Below, piece by piece: positions 1 through 8,254 of a DNA stretch of 36,583 nt. This DNA comes from JBDKVA01 sp039679375. GTDB taxonomy: Bacteria > Bacillota > Clostridia > Acetivibrionales > DTU013. The position numbers and the translations under genes are program-made. The notes under the pieces were generated by a model. That model worked only from the letters and a program-made list of their open reading frames with translations. It did not search any database and was not told the DNA's origin. Location: contig JBDKVA010000124.1 of assembly GCA_039679375.1 (NCBI GenBank), forward strand, positions 1-36,583. The letters run 5' to 3'. Within the stretch, counting starts at the first letter, position 1. Each line of letters opens with the position of its first letter.

Positions 1-1371
1 CCCTGCTTTTTTAGTATCTCCGATGGAAGGTGTATATTGATCCAGCAGAATTAACGGATACTGCATGTGAAACATTTTTCTGAATTTTACATGTTTGTAC
101 AAGTCGAGAGTACTATTACAAATATATCCATTCAAAGCATCGGTTACGAGCCTTAAACTATCAAGCCAAAGGCTATTGTAAGAAGGAGATGCTTCATCAC
201 CGTGCCCGTCTCTGTCTATATCATTTACAAGGGTTTTTAGGAGATTACCCGTACCCCATGGGTTTACTTCCTGTGTCTTAAAAATATATTCGATCCATTG
301 TCCCGATACAACCGGGTCATCCAGTACAACAGCAGCCAACGCCAGTGAACTCTGGTGCATTCCAATATTTCCCCTGATCTGAAAAGTCCTGACTGCCGGA
401 TACACTTCACGGAGAATACCTTCTTCAATGTTTTTCCTGATATCATAGACAGACTCTTTCCTGTCTAATCCACAAAACCGTTCTGCCTTTTTGTTTAAAA
501 AACCGATTATTTCCGGCTGATCCATTCCGGGGAAAAATGCATCGTAAGCTGTTGTAAAGTCATTTACCAAACCTGTTTCCCATATACAGCCCAATATCTT
601 ACCCTGGCCTGACCCGCCGTGGGAATTCCTGAAGCCATCCTCCCATTTGAATATGGAAGAATCCATTTCAGGATAGACGTCAGCGATACGGTCCAGCAGT
701 ATGGTACCTGCTTGAGCATACCGGGGATTGCCCGTATAAATGTATGCATCCCTGAAAGCTTTAAGCGGCGCCCTGATTGATGAATTTACACCATCGTACC
801 ACAGGTACCAGTGGTTATAGTATGCAATAAAAGTATACCTTCTTGTCTCGGGGTTCTTATTGCCGGGATCAACCCAGCCATATCCGTCATCCACTCCCCA
901 GCCGGCATCTCTGTCAGGATACAACTCATTTTTAAGTAAACTTTTGTCTGCGCGTACAAGGTCGAAAAATCCATGTTCATCCAGACCGCTTTTATAATAA
1001 GCTCCAAAATCATTTGCAGGGAACACAGAACCACAGCTTGGGCATGTCAGCTTCCATCTGCTGTTAAAAGGGTCTCCGAGCCAGGGATAATTACCATACT
1101 TATCTATTCTGTTGCCGCAAATAAGGCAGCCCTTGATTTGATTTACACCAAGACTTCTAGGCAGCTTTTGTGATGTTACGGAATCCCAAAGAAAATCACT
1201 GCCATATGACAAATATCTCTCCGCAGCTTCCACTGCAGTATTCCTTATATGCTTTGCCCAGTCATATTTTTCAATGTTTTTACGGGCAGCAGCTATCTTT
1301 TCTCCTGTAAAAAAGGTTCTTCCGGTTTTTATGTTGAAGCTTTCATTTTTTTCATTCATATTAACCGCCAT
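1..1371 (-). CDS. Heparinase II/III-like protein, C-terminal part missing
   Basis: An uninterrupted minus-strand frame runs from about 1371 to the left edge, so this gene is partial (about 457 residues visible). It resembles heparinase II/III-type polysaccharide lyases: an alpha-helical toroid region, an RGNIGMHQSS stretch like the Asn/His motif of that superfamily, and PSIGDT near the edge where the beta-sandwich part should start. Family members cleave uronate-containing polysaccharides by beta-elimination. Two CxxC pairs (about residues 82-85 and 110-113, counted from 1371) look like a small zinc knuckle. No signal peptide is visible, so it is probably cytoplasmic. The start is uncertain: in-frame ATGs lie at 1392, 1371 and 1359, none with a good ribosome site. 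The family assignment rests on motifs, not a search; substrate unknown. Confidence 0.7.
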   Translation of the reverse strand, partial: MAVNMNEKNESFNIKTGRTFFTGEKIAAARKNIEKYDWAKHIRNTAVEAAERYLSYGSDFLWDSVTSQKLPRSLGVNQIKGCLICGNRIDKYGNYPWLGDPFNSRWKLTCPSCGSVFPANDFGAYYKSGLDEHGFFDLVRADKSLLKNELYPDRDAGWGVDDGYGWVDPGNKNPETRRYTFIAYYNHWYLWYDGVNSSIRAPLKAFRDAYIYTGNPRYAQAGTILLDRIADVYPEMDSSIFKWEDGFRNSHGGSGQGKILGCIWETGLVNDFTTAYDAFFPGMDQPEIIGFLNKKAERFCGLDRKESVYDIRKNIEEGILREVYPAVRTFQIRGNIGMHQSSLALAAVVLDDPVVSGQWIEYIFKTQEVNPWGTGNLLKTLVNDIDRDGHGDEASPSYNSLWLDSLRLVTDALNGYICNSTLDLYKHVKFRKMFHMQYPLILLDQYTPSIGDTKKAG

Positions 1372-1558
1372 TTCACAGCTATGCGTCGACATTAATTTTA
1401 ATGAAATCTTACTGTTTATTTGTTAACTTTATATTATATCTTCCTAATATTTTTTTCATGAACTTTATTGCTGTATCTTAGTACTGTTTTGCTGTATGAA
1501 AAGTTTTTTAAGTCATAAAATCCCTCTATAGACCTGAATACTGTTATGAGTTTGTCAC

Positions 1559-1574
1559 TCGCTATCTCGCTATC
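1559..1574. repeat. Tandem 8-bp repeat TCGCTATC x2
   Basis: Two adjacent copies of TCGCTATC lie nine bases upstream of the -35 element of the promoter at 1583-1611. The position would suit an activator site, but no regulator can be assigned and chance is possible. Confidence 0.3.
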
Positions 1575-1582
1575 TGACTTGG

Positions 1583-1611
1583 TTGACATTGGAATAATAT
1601 CATAATAGTAT
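1583..1611 (+). promoter_or_regulatory. Sigma-A promoter for the aldo/keto reductase
   Basis: TTGACA at 1583-1588 and TAGTAT at 1606-1611 are separated by 17 bases. The -35 is perfect and the -10 matches four of six consensus bases. Transcription would start near 1618, leaving a leader of about 50 bases before the ATG at 1667. The rest of the divergent gap 1393-1666 is AT-rich; on the minus strand only a TATAAT without a good -35 was seen for the heparinase-like gene. Confidence 0.55.
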
Positions 1612-1666
1612 TTAAGCAATGGGTGTATTAGACACTAATACAAATTATGGAGCAAGGGGGAGATAT

Positions 1667-2605
1667 ATGCAGTATGTGGATATCAGAGGTTTACATATAT
1701 CTAAGTTTACATTGGGTACGGTACAGCTTGGAATGGATTATGGCATAGCCAACAAAAGCGGTATGCCCGATGAAGCTAAAAGCTTCAGTATTCTTCAGAC
1801 AGCTGTGGACGGAGGTGTCAGTTCATTTGATACATCTATGCACTATGGTGAGTCGGAAGCTGTCATCGGCAATTTCCTTTCGTCATGCCGGAGCGGCCTG
1901 GGGGATCCTGTTTTAACCACCAAATTCAAAGTTGTGCCCGGCGATTATCTATCTGACAAAGAGGTGGAAAAGCAAATCTATGAGTTTGTTGAAAATTCAC
2001 TGCAGCGTCTAAAGATAAAAAAGATTCCGGTATATATGCTTCATAATCCGCAGGATATGACCATGTATGGGAAAATCGTACCTGCAACGCTTAGAAAGCT
2101 GAAAATGGAAGGACTGATCGGAATGGCGGCAGTTTCGGTATATACATCTGAAGAAGTGGATGAAATGTTGAAGGATGATATATATGAAGCAATTCAGATA
2201 CCAATGAATATCATAGACAGAAGACTGATCAAAAAAGGTTCGCTAAAGCGCTTGCACGAAGCCGATAAAATTGTATTTGCACGAAGCTTGTATTTGCAGG
2301 GATTATTCTTCATGGATCCGTCGTTATTGACAGGTAATCTGAAGGATGCTGAAGAACCGCTGAGAAAACTGGCATTATTAGCTGATAGAGAAGGAATGAG
2401 CATCGCACAGCTTGCACTTTCCCATGTCCGCGACATGAAAGAAGTGACCAGCCTTGTAATCGGAGCAGAAGCGCCCGGGCAGGTGGAGGATAATATCAGA
2501 TTGATGGAAGGCCCGTCTATTTCTGAAAAGACGGAATATGAAATAAGTAATCAATTCGGCAATATACCCATACACGTTTTGAATCCGGGGTTATGGAAAA
2601 GATAG
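1667..2605 (+). CDS. Aldo/keto reductase family oxidoreductase
   Basis: A 312-residue protein of the aldo/keto reductase superfamily, an NAD(P)H-dependent TIM barrel that reduces sugar aldehydes or ketones. The catalytic tetrad can be placed: Asp55 and Tyr60 in the FDTSMHYGESE segment, a Lys in LTTKFK (about residue 86) and His126 in YMLHNPQ. The cofactor-site end of the barrel (LVIGAEAPGQVEDNI) is present and the length is normal. An in-frame ATG exists at 1619, but the start at 1667 is preferred because AAGGGGGAG sits at 1654-1662, five bases before it. It stands divergent from the heparinase-like gene, which hints at a role in processing released sugar units; the actual substrate is unknown. 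Confidence 0.85.
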   Translation: MQYVDIRGLHISKFTLGTVQLGMDYGIANKSGMPDEAKSFSILQTAVDGGVSSFDTSMHYGESEAVIGNFLSSCRSGLGDPVLTTKFKVVPGDYLSDKEVEKQIYEFVENSLQRLKIKKIPVYMLHNPQDMTMYGKIVPATLRKLKMEGLIGMAAVSVYTSEEVDEMLKDDIYEAIQIPMNIIDRRLIKKGSLKRLHEADKIVFARSLYLQGLFFMDPSLLTGNLKDAEEPLRKLALLADREGMSIAQLALSHVRDMKEVTSLVIGAEAPGQVEDNIRLMEGPSISEKTEYEISNQFGNIPIHVLNPGLWKR

Positions 2606-2809
2606 AAGGAAAGGCCGGCAGCAGGCTTCTTCAGTCCGCTGGTGATCAAGTACCGCCGGGGACGGAGTTGAAGCGGATAAAGCAGGCATATGATATTGTT
2701 GAAGAGTATGGATGAATGGGATAGCTTTGTTGCTGATCTTGACAGCTCCGGATTGGATGTACTTACAAAAGAAGCAGGCGATTGGTATAACAAGTATTTC
2801 AAAAAGTAA
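2606..2809 (+). pseudogene. Decayed C-terminal scrap of a sugar ABC binding lipoprotein
   Basis: Directly after the reductase stop codon two overlapping frames carry protein-like sequence. Frame one gives GTELKRIKQAYDIVEEYG and then a TGA at 2713. Frame two, shifted by one base, continues MDEWDSFVADLDSSGLDVL from 2708 and ends with WYNKYFKK and TAA at 2807. Joined, they look like the C-terminal helices of LplA/YtcQ-type extracellular solute-binding proteins, which typically end in this way. No N-terminal part, lipobox or upstream frame survives. I read it as a frameshifted remnant of a deleted sugar importer gene. It could instead be a chance reading frame, but the sequence has normal coding composition. 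Confidence 0.45.
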
Positions 2810-2850
2810 AATGATTCTTTAAAGCATTATAGCGTGGACACAGGGATTTG

Positions 2851-2922
2851 TCGTAAATGATTATGGTGGGATATGAAGAACCAAATTTATAACCATAATC
2901 ATTTACGATTTCTTTTTATTTT
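2851..2922 (+). terminator. Long perfect hairpin terminator
   Basis: A 17-bp perfect inverted repeat (2851-2867 and 2892-2908) with a 24-base loop is followed by a T-rich run at 2909-2922. It sits downstream of the reductase and the lipoprotein remnant and upstream of the GntR promoter. The stem is long and AT-rich for an ordinary terminator. Confidence 0.7.
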
Positions 2923-2939
2923 AGCTTCGGTTTTGATCA

Positions 2940-2968
2940 TTGACGGCTTTACTATTTGTTGGTATAAT
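2940..2968 (+). promoter_or_regulatory. Sigma-A promoter for the GntR regulator and mannosidase
   Basis: TTGACG at 2940-2945 and a perfect TATAAT at 2963-2968 are separated by 17 bases. Start of transcription would be near 2975, about 70 bases before the GntR ATG. A second TATAAT lies at 2975-2980. Confidence 0.7.
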
Positions 2969-3043
2969 CATGACATATAATCCAAATATAATTACAAAGT
3001 CCAAAAGAACATAACATATACATAACAAAGAAGGCATATATCA

Positions 3044-4150
3044 ATGCTTGATAAGAATTCAAAAAAACCGATGTATCTTCAATTAAAGGAGCATATGATC
3101 CACAGGATCCATTCGGGCGAGCTGAAAACCGGCTCTATTTTACCAACGGAGTATGAATTGTGCTCAAAATTCGGAATAAGCAGATACCCGGTCAGACAGG
3201 CTATGGATGAACTGGCTCAGGAAGGCTATATTACCAGGACACGCGGCCGCGGCACCTTTGTTAGCAGCCATTTGCCGAAAAAGGAGGCAACCGCGGGGAG
3301 AAAGCTCCTTGGCCTTGTGATGATTGCTCTTACCGGAGGCTTGTGCGGTCAGATACTGAAGGGATTTGAAAAACAGGCCAGAGAGCGTGGGTTTCATACC
3401 ATTGTCTGCTGCAGTGAAGGGGACTCCGAAAGTGAGCTTCTCAGCATCGACAGGCTTGTGGAAATTGGCGCGGCCGGTATAATTATTTTTCCCTGCGATG
3501 AAAGCAGACTTCGTGATGATATTGCAAGGTTCAAGCAATATGGCACATATTTCGGCTTGCTGGACCGTAATGCCGGTCTTCCCGAGGTGGATTACACAGG
3601 CTCCGACAACGCCGGCGGCGCATATATGGCGGTCAGGCATCTGGCATTACAGGGATACAGGAATGTTGCCTTCGTATCCGACCGGTCCAATGCTTCTTCT
3701 GTAAACGAAAGATTGGAGGGATACATAAAGGCTGTCTCTGATTTTGGACTAAAATCGATCACACACATCAGCATCGACGATGATTTAGGGAAATATCCCT
3801 ATGCCGTGCACCGGTTTTTCCCGGAGAAGCTGAAGGAAGAGCTTTTGGAGCTGAGGTCGCTTTTTCCTATAGGCATTGTTTCGGCAAACGACGCAATAGC
3901 CCTCAGGTGTATGAAAATCATACAGGATGAAGGCATGGCTGTGGGCAAAGAGGTAGGGATCGTTGGGTTTGATAATGAAAGGGAATGTGAATTCGCGTCC
4001 GTACCTCTGACTTCCGTAGCGCAGAACGGGCTTCTGATCGGCCGGACTGCAGCCGATACCGCCATCGACAAGCTGGAGGGCAAAACAGGCGCTGTATTTC
4101 ATGTTAAGGTGCCAACACAGCTGGTTGTGCGAAAATCATGCGGAGAATAG
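3044..4150 (+). CDS. GntR-family regulator with LacI-like sugar-sensing domain
   Basis: A 368-residue transcription regulator. Residues about 1-75 form a GntR winged helix (PMYLQLKEHMIHRI, GSILPTEYELCSKFGISR, TRGRGTFV). Residues about 88-365 match the periplasmic-binding-protein fold used by LacI-type sensors, with GLVMIALTG at the start and VGIVGFDNERECEFASVPLTSV near the end. This domain order is that of AraR-type regulators, which release DNA when they bind a sugar. AAGAAGG at 3028-3034 sets the start. The mannosidase start lies 55 bases downstream of its stop, so the two genes are probably co-transcribed and the regulator probably controls its own operon. The effector is not visible from sequence. 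Confidence 0.88.
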   Translation: MLDKNSKKPMYLQLKEHMIHRIHSGELKTGSILPTEYELCSKFGISRYPVRQAMDELAQEGYITRTRGRGTFVSSHLPKKEATAGRKLLGLVMIALTGGLCGQILKGFEKQARERGFHTIVCCSEGDSESELLSIDRLVEIGAAGIIIFPCDESRLRDDIARFKQYGTYFGLLDRNAGLPEVDYTGSDNAGGAYMAVRHLALQGYRNVAFVSDRSNASSVNERLEGYIKAVSDFGLKSITHISIDDDLGKYPYAVHRFFPEKLKEELLELRSLFPIGIVSANDAIALRCMKIIQDEGMAVGKEVGIVGFDNERECEFASVPLTSVAQNGLLIGRTAADTAIDKLEGKTGAVFHVKVPTQLVVRKSCGE

Positions 4151-4205
4151 ATTTTATTTTTCGGAGATATCCAAAGAAATTGAGAGTTTATTAAAGGGGG
4201 TCAAT

Positions 4206-7049
4206 ATGGACATGGAAAGTATTGTGTTATTGGAAGAGCTGAAAAAAGACGCTTCGGGAGGTTGGACCGAGAGGATAATAGCGCAGTTGGACTATGCCGT
4301 TAAAATTTCCGGTATGCACGGCGGGAAGTATGACAGCATAATCGGGGACGCTTTAAGATACACTGCGTCCCAAAAAGCTGAGGAAGGCGTAATTACAAAG
4401 AACACGGCGATACATGCGGAAGATATGCTGAAAGAGATGTCCGGAGCAGCTAAAAGACTGAACATCATCTGCGCAGCTCATGCCCATATCGACATGAACT
4501 GGATGTGGGGTTTTCATGAAACCGTAGCGGTTGCACTGGATACTTTTCGTACCATGCTGAATCTGATGGACGAGTATCCCTGCTTTACATTTTCCCAATC
4601 CCAAGCCTCAGTTTACAGGATTGTGGAGGAGTATGACCCCGGAATGCTCGGCGAGATCAGGGAGAGGGTCAGGGAAGGGCGCTGGGAGGTCACGGCTTCA
4701 ACCTGGGTGGAGACGGATAAAAATATGCCGAACGGCGAGAGCCTTGCCAGACACATTTTGTATACAAGGAAATATCTATCGGAGTTGCTTGACTTGGATC
4801 CGGAATCATTGAAGCTCGACTTCGAGCCGGATACCTTCGGACACAGCCGTAATGTGCCGGAGATACTGGCAAGAGGGGGCATAAAATATTATTATCACTG
4901 CAGAGGGTATTCTGGGCATAATGTTTATAGATGGAAGGCTCCGTCGGGAAGCAATGTGATTGTTTACAGGGAGCCTCTGTGGTATAATGCGGCGATCGAT
5001 GCAAAGCTGGCGGCTCACGTGCCGGAATTCTGTTCAAGGAACGGAGTTAATACCGTTCTGAAGGTTTACGGGGTGGGAGACCACGGTGGAGGACCGACAA
5101 GGCGGGATATAGAGAAATTGATTGATATGGGTACCTGGCCGATTTTCCCGACGGTCCGGTTCGGTACATTCAATGAGTATTTCCGCATATTGGAAGGAAT
5201 ATCGGACAAACTGCCGGTTGTGGATCAGGAACTCAATTATATTTTTACAGGCTGTTATACGACTCAGACAAGGATCAAGCTTGCGAACAGGCTGAGCGAG
5301 GCAAGGCTGAACGAAGCGGAAAGCTTCGGCTCCATTGCCGCATTGTTTGCGGGCGGCGATTATCCCGGAAAAGCTTATGAAAAAGCCTGGGAAAAGGTGC
5401 TTTTCAATCAATTTCATGATATCATACCGGGATCGGGAGTCATTGAGACAAGGGAGTATGCGATGGGACAGTTCCAGCAGGTTTTGGCCGCGGCAAATAC
5501 CGGTATCACAAAGTCGTTAAGGATGATTGCTTCACAGGTTGCCACTTCTGCTTTCGGTATTGCCGGGGAGGATTATAAATCGACAAATTCTGAGGGTGCG
5601 GGCGTCGGACATTCCGTTACCGACTTCGGGCTGCCCCAAGTGGAAAGGGGCAGAGGGAAAAACAGGTATGTAAATGTATTTAATCCTTCCGCCCATGACA
5701 GAAAAGAACCGGTGGAATTTACCTTATGGGACTGGCCGGGCGATATTTCAAGGCTTGAAATAAGGGATGCGGAAGGGAACACAGTCAGACACCAGATTTT
5801 AAAAAAGGGTAAAAAGACTGAGCATTGTTCCTCCGACTATTGGGGACATGAATTTATAAAGCTTCTTGCCGATGTATCCGTACCTGCCTACGGTTACAAC
5901 ACATATGCAATAACGGAGCATCCGGGTCCCAAAATGTCTGTGATCCGTGATGAGCCCAGAAATGAATATCCCCACCGTTACATCCTGGAAAATGATTTAG
6001 TACGGGTTGTTTTCAACACACAAAATGCGGCAATCGTTTCTCTGATTGATAAAAGCCGGAACACAGAGCTTGTGGACAGTTCCCGTACGACAGGCATTTT
6101 CCGGCTGATTGAGGAGGATGATTCCAGAGGTATGACTGCCTGGGTGGTTGGAAGATATATGAATATTGAGAAACTCACGCGGGACGTCAGGGTAACGGAT
6201 ATGTATGCAGATCCGAGCGCGCTCAGGCAATGGATATCATACACAATGAAATTCAGGGATTCCGAGTTGGAGGTAACCGTATCACTTGACAGCAGCAGTG
6301 CAAGGCTGAATTATTCCGTAAAATGCGACTGGCAGGAGAGAGCTGCCGCAGGAAAGTTCATACCGCAGCTTAGCTTCTACATGCCGCTCAATTACAGCTG
6401 CAGCAGCTATAAATATGACATACCGTACGGTACGATCACAAGGGAAAGTCTTGATATGGATGTTCCGGCCAACAACTGGGCGGTCGGGATGCCTGACGGA
6501 GAAGCCGGCGGCGCCGTAATGCTGGTTTCCGAAACAAAGTACGGCTTTCGGGGCTTTGACAACTCCATTTCAATGACATTGATCCGCAGCGCGTACGATC
6601 CGGATCCGTATCCCGAGAATTATGTACACCGGATCCGGTTTGCCGTAGATATTGCGGACAGCTCCTGTAACAATGCAGATCTGATCATGAAAGGGTATGA
6701 TTACAATCATCCGATAAGCTTTGTATCAAATCTTCCGCATGGAGGAAGCCTGCCTACGGTTAAGGGCTTTATTACCCTGGAAAGCGGAGCGGCAGTCATT
6801 TCAAGCGTAAAGCTGCCTGAATCCTCCGAAGGAAAATTGAATCAAATTATAGTGAGGGTGTATGAAGCAGATGGCGAAAAAGCAGATGTGATTTTAAAAT
6901 TTGAAAGGGTTATACAGAAAGCCTGGTTTGTCGACCTTAATGAAAACAGGATCGAGTGTGATGACCCCATATCGGTCTCCGACACCAGGATCGGTTTTAA
7001 TGTAAAGCCTTTCAGCATATGCGGTATCTGTGTAGAATTCAAATGCTAG
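4206..7049 (+). CDS. GH38 alpha-mannosidase
   Basis: A 947-residue glycoside hydrolase family 38 enzyme, a zinc-dependent retaining alpha-mannosidase. Zinc ligands of the family are visible as His94 and Asp96 in HAHIDMNW and His404 in FNQFHDIIPGSG, with Asp405 beside it. The catalytic nucleophile is probably Asp209 in EPDTFGHS. A central helical part and a C-terminal beta-sandwich follow, as in the family. No signal peptide is present, so it should act on imported alpha-mannosides in the cytoplasm. A longer frame reaches back to 4101 inside the GntR gene, but AAAGGGGG at 4193-4200, five bases before the ATG at 4206, fixes the start. It is the second gene of the GntR operon. Confidence 0.9.
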   Translation: MDMESIVLLEELKKDASGGWTERIIAQLDYAVKISGMHGGKYDSIIGDALRYTASQKAEEGVITKNTAIHAEDMLKEMSGAAKRLNIICAAHAHIDMNWMWGFHETVAVALDTFRTMLNLMDEYPCFTFSQSQASVYRIVEEYDPGMLGEIRERVREGRWEVTASTWVETDKNMPNGESLARHILYTRKYLSELLDLDPESLKLDFEPDTFGHSRNVPEILARGGIKYYYHCRGYSGHNVYRWKAPSGSNVIVYREPLWYNAAIDAKLAAHVPEFCSRNGVNTVLKVYGVGDHGGGPTRRDIEKLIDMGTWPIFPTVRFGTFNEYFRILEGISDKLPVVDQELNYIFTGCYTTQTRIKLANRLSEARLNEAESFGSIAALFAGGDYPGKAYEKAWEKVLFNQFHDIIPGSGVIETREYAMGQFQQVLAAANTGITKSLRMIASQVATSAFGIAGEDYKSTNSEGAGVGHSVTDFGLPQVERGRGKNRYVNVFNPSAHDRKEPVEFTLWDWPGDISRLEIRDAEGNTVRHQILKKGKKTEHCSSDYWGHEFIKLLADVSVPAYGYNTYAITEHPGPKMSVIRDEPRNEYPHRYILENDLVRVVFNTQNAAIVSLIDKSRNTELVDSSRTTGIFRLIEEDDSRGMTAWVVGRYMNIEKLTRDVRVTDMYADPSALRQWISYTMKFRDSELEVTVSLDSSSARLNYSVKCDWQERAAAGKFIPQLSFYMPLNYSCSSYKYDIPYGTITRESLDMDVPANNWAVGMPDGEAGGAVMLVSETKYGFRGFDNSISMTLIRSAYDPDPYPENYVHRIRFAVDIADSSCNNADLIMKGYDYNHPISFVSNLPHGGSLPTVKGFITLESGAAVISSVKLPESSEGKLNQIIVRVYEADGEKADVILKFERVIQKAWFVDLNENRIECDDPISVSDTRIGFNVKPFSICGICVEFKC

Positions 7050-7096
7050 GAGTCTGTCCGGGAGCTAATGCATGTGGATATTCCGGGTAGACTCCT
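7048..7096. terminator. Hairpin between convergent mannosidase and UroD-like genes
   Basis: Arms 7048-7061 and 7083-7096 form a 14-bp stem with two G-T wobbles. It lies between two convergent genes and begins within the mannosidase stop codon. No clear T run follows on either strand, so its strength as a terminator is uncertain. Confidence 0.45.
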
Positions 7097-7106
7097 GTGA
7101 TAAGTA

Positions 7107-8207
7107 TTAGCTTTTTACTGCTTCACACATTGCATGAACATTTTCCTCGGGTGTCTGATAAAATAAATAGTCACTTGCGGCAACTATATGTTTTCGCCCT
7201 TTTGAAGCCTTTATGATCTTATATACCTCTTCCTTTATTTTATCAGGCTCGGAATTGAGTAAGATGTCCAGACCTATATTACCCCTGGTGCATATACCGG
7301 TATCAATTTTGGTTAGTGCATCTTCAAGTGATGCAATATTACCTACAGGAGGCGGACTCAATGTTTCAAACAAATCAATTCCCATCTTATTATAATATCC
7401 TTTTGATAAAAAAGGTTCAATCGGAGAGCATATATGGCTGTAAATCATCAGATTCCTGGAGTGGGCTATTGAAGCAACGATTTGTGAATATGGGATAATA
7501 TAGTTTTCATAATGCATAGGTGAAAGCATTTCAACGCCTGGAGCACCCAGGAAAACAAAATCTGCACCTCCCCTTGCTACCGCTTCTATGAGTTTCTCAT
7601 CAAGCTTTACAATCTTGTCCATTAAAGCTTTGAACCTTTCAGGATAGTCCATTGACAACATTACAGTATCTATAGTGTTTGGAAAACACAACATTTCGTA
7701 AGGCTGCATAGCCCATTGTATAGATAAGGCTGCCCTGCCATTGATTTTATCTACTATGTTTTTTACATACTTTGTAACATAAGAAAAATCCGAATTTACT
7801 ACTGCATCAAGATAATATTCAAAAGGGTCCAAATCATCCTCACCGGTTATAGCATACTTTTGGTTAAATGGAGCATTATACATTTCCTCCACACTCTTCA
7901 CCTGAAGCATACCAACCGGTGTTTTCAATGTGAACTCCCTCAAAATCTTATACTCATCTCTGCTGACTATCCCACCTTCCCAGGCAATTGCAGGATTGCA
8001 GCTTCCCAAATCGCACAGAGCCGCATTGAGCAAGGGATGCATGTTGAACATTTCGACCGCAGAAATCGTATCGTCCAGTGTTGTATCCGATATCCAACGT
8101 TTTTTTTGAAGCTTCGTATCGAATCCGGCACCGGCACCAATCTGGGGGGAGCATATGCTTCCGCCGCCATTTCTTACATAATTTATAAACTCATCTTTTT
8201 TACTCAT
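7107..8207 (-). CDS. Uroporphyrinogen decarboxylase-family protein (MtaA-like)
   Basis: A 366-residue protein of the UroD superfamily TIM barrel. The superfamily holds haem-pathway decarboxylases and corrinoid-dependent methyltransferases such as MtaA/MtbA. A His-x-Cys pair (His258, Cys260 in IYSHICSP) matches the zinc-binding HxC of the methyltransferase branch. The usual third ligand, a Cys before the TPxEN segment near the C terminus, appears to be replaced (VAASDYLFYQTPEENV). It is therefore probably not HemE, and its chemistry is open. GGAGTG at 8215-8220 supports the start. It lies 47 bases downstream of the GH106-like gene on the same strand, so they probably form an operon. No corrinoid protein or partner methyltransferase is in the window. 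Confidence 0.75.
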   Translation of the reverse strand: MSKKDEFINYVRNGGGSICSPQIGAGAGFDTKLQKKRWISDTTLDDTISAVEMFNMHPLLNAALCDLGSCNPAIAWEGGIVSRDEYKILREFTLKTPVGMLQVKSVEEMYNAPFNQKYAITGEDDLDPFEYYLDAVVNSDFSYVTKYVKNIVDKINGRAALSIQWAMQPYEMLCFPNTIDTVMLSMDYPERFKALMDKIVKLDEKLIEAVARGGADFVFLGAPGVEMLSPMHYENYIIPYSQIVASIAHSRNLMIYSHICSPIEPFLSKGYYNKMGIDLFETLSPPPVGNIASLEDALTKIDTGICTRGNIGLDILLNSEPDKIKEEVYKIIKASKGRKHIVAASDYLFYQTPEENVHAMCEAVKS

Positions 8208-8254
8208 AAATCTTCACTCCGTAAATCATAAATAAGTTACTAATGGAGAATGAC

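Noticed and set aside
264..1034. Several short minus-strand frames of 60-82 codons
   Set aside because: They overlap, in other frames, the long open heparinase-like frame that runs to the left edge and carries family motifs.
3164..3640. 158-codon minus-strand frame antisense to the GntR gene
   Set aside because: It lies wholly inside a well-supported gene, has no ribosome site and no recognisable protein features.
4101..4205. Upstream extension of the GH38 gene overlapping the GntR gene
   Set aside because: The added residues have no family likeness and a strong ribosome site sits before the ATG at 4206.
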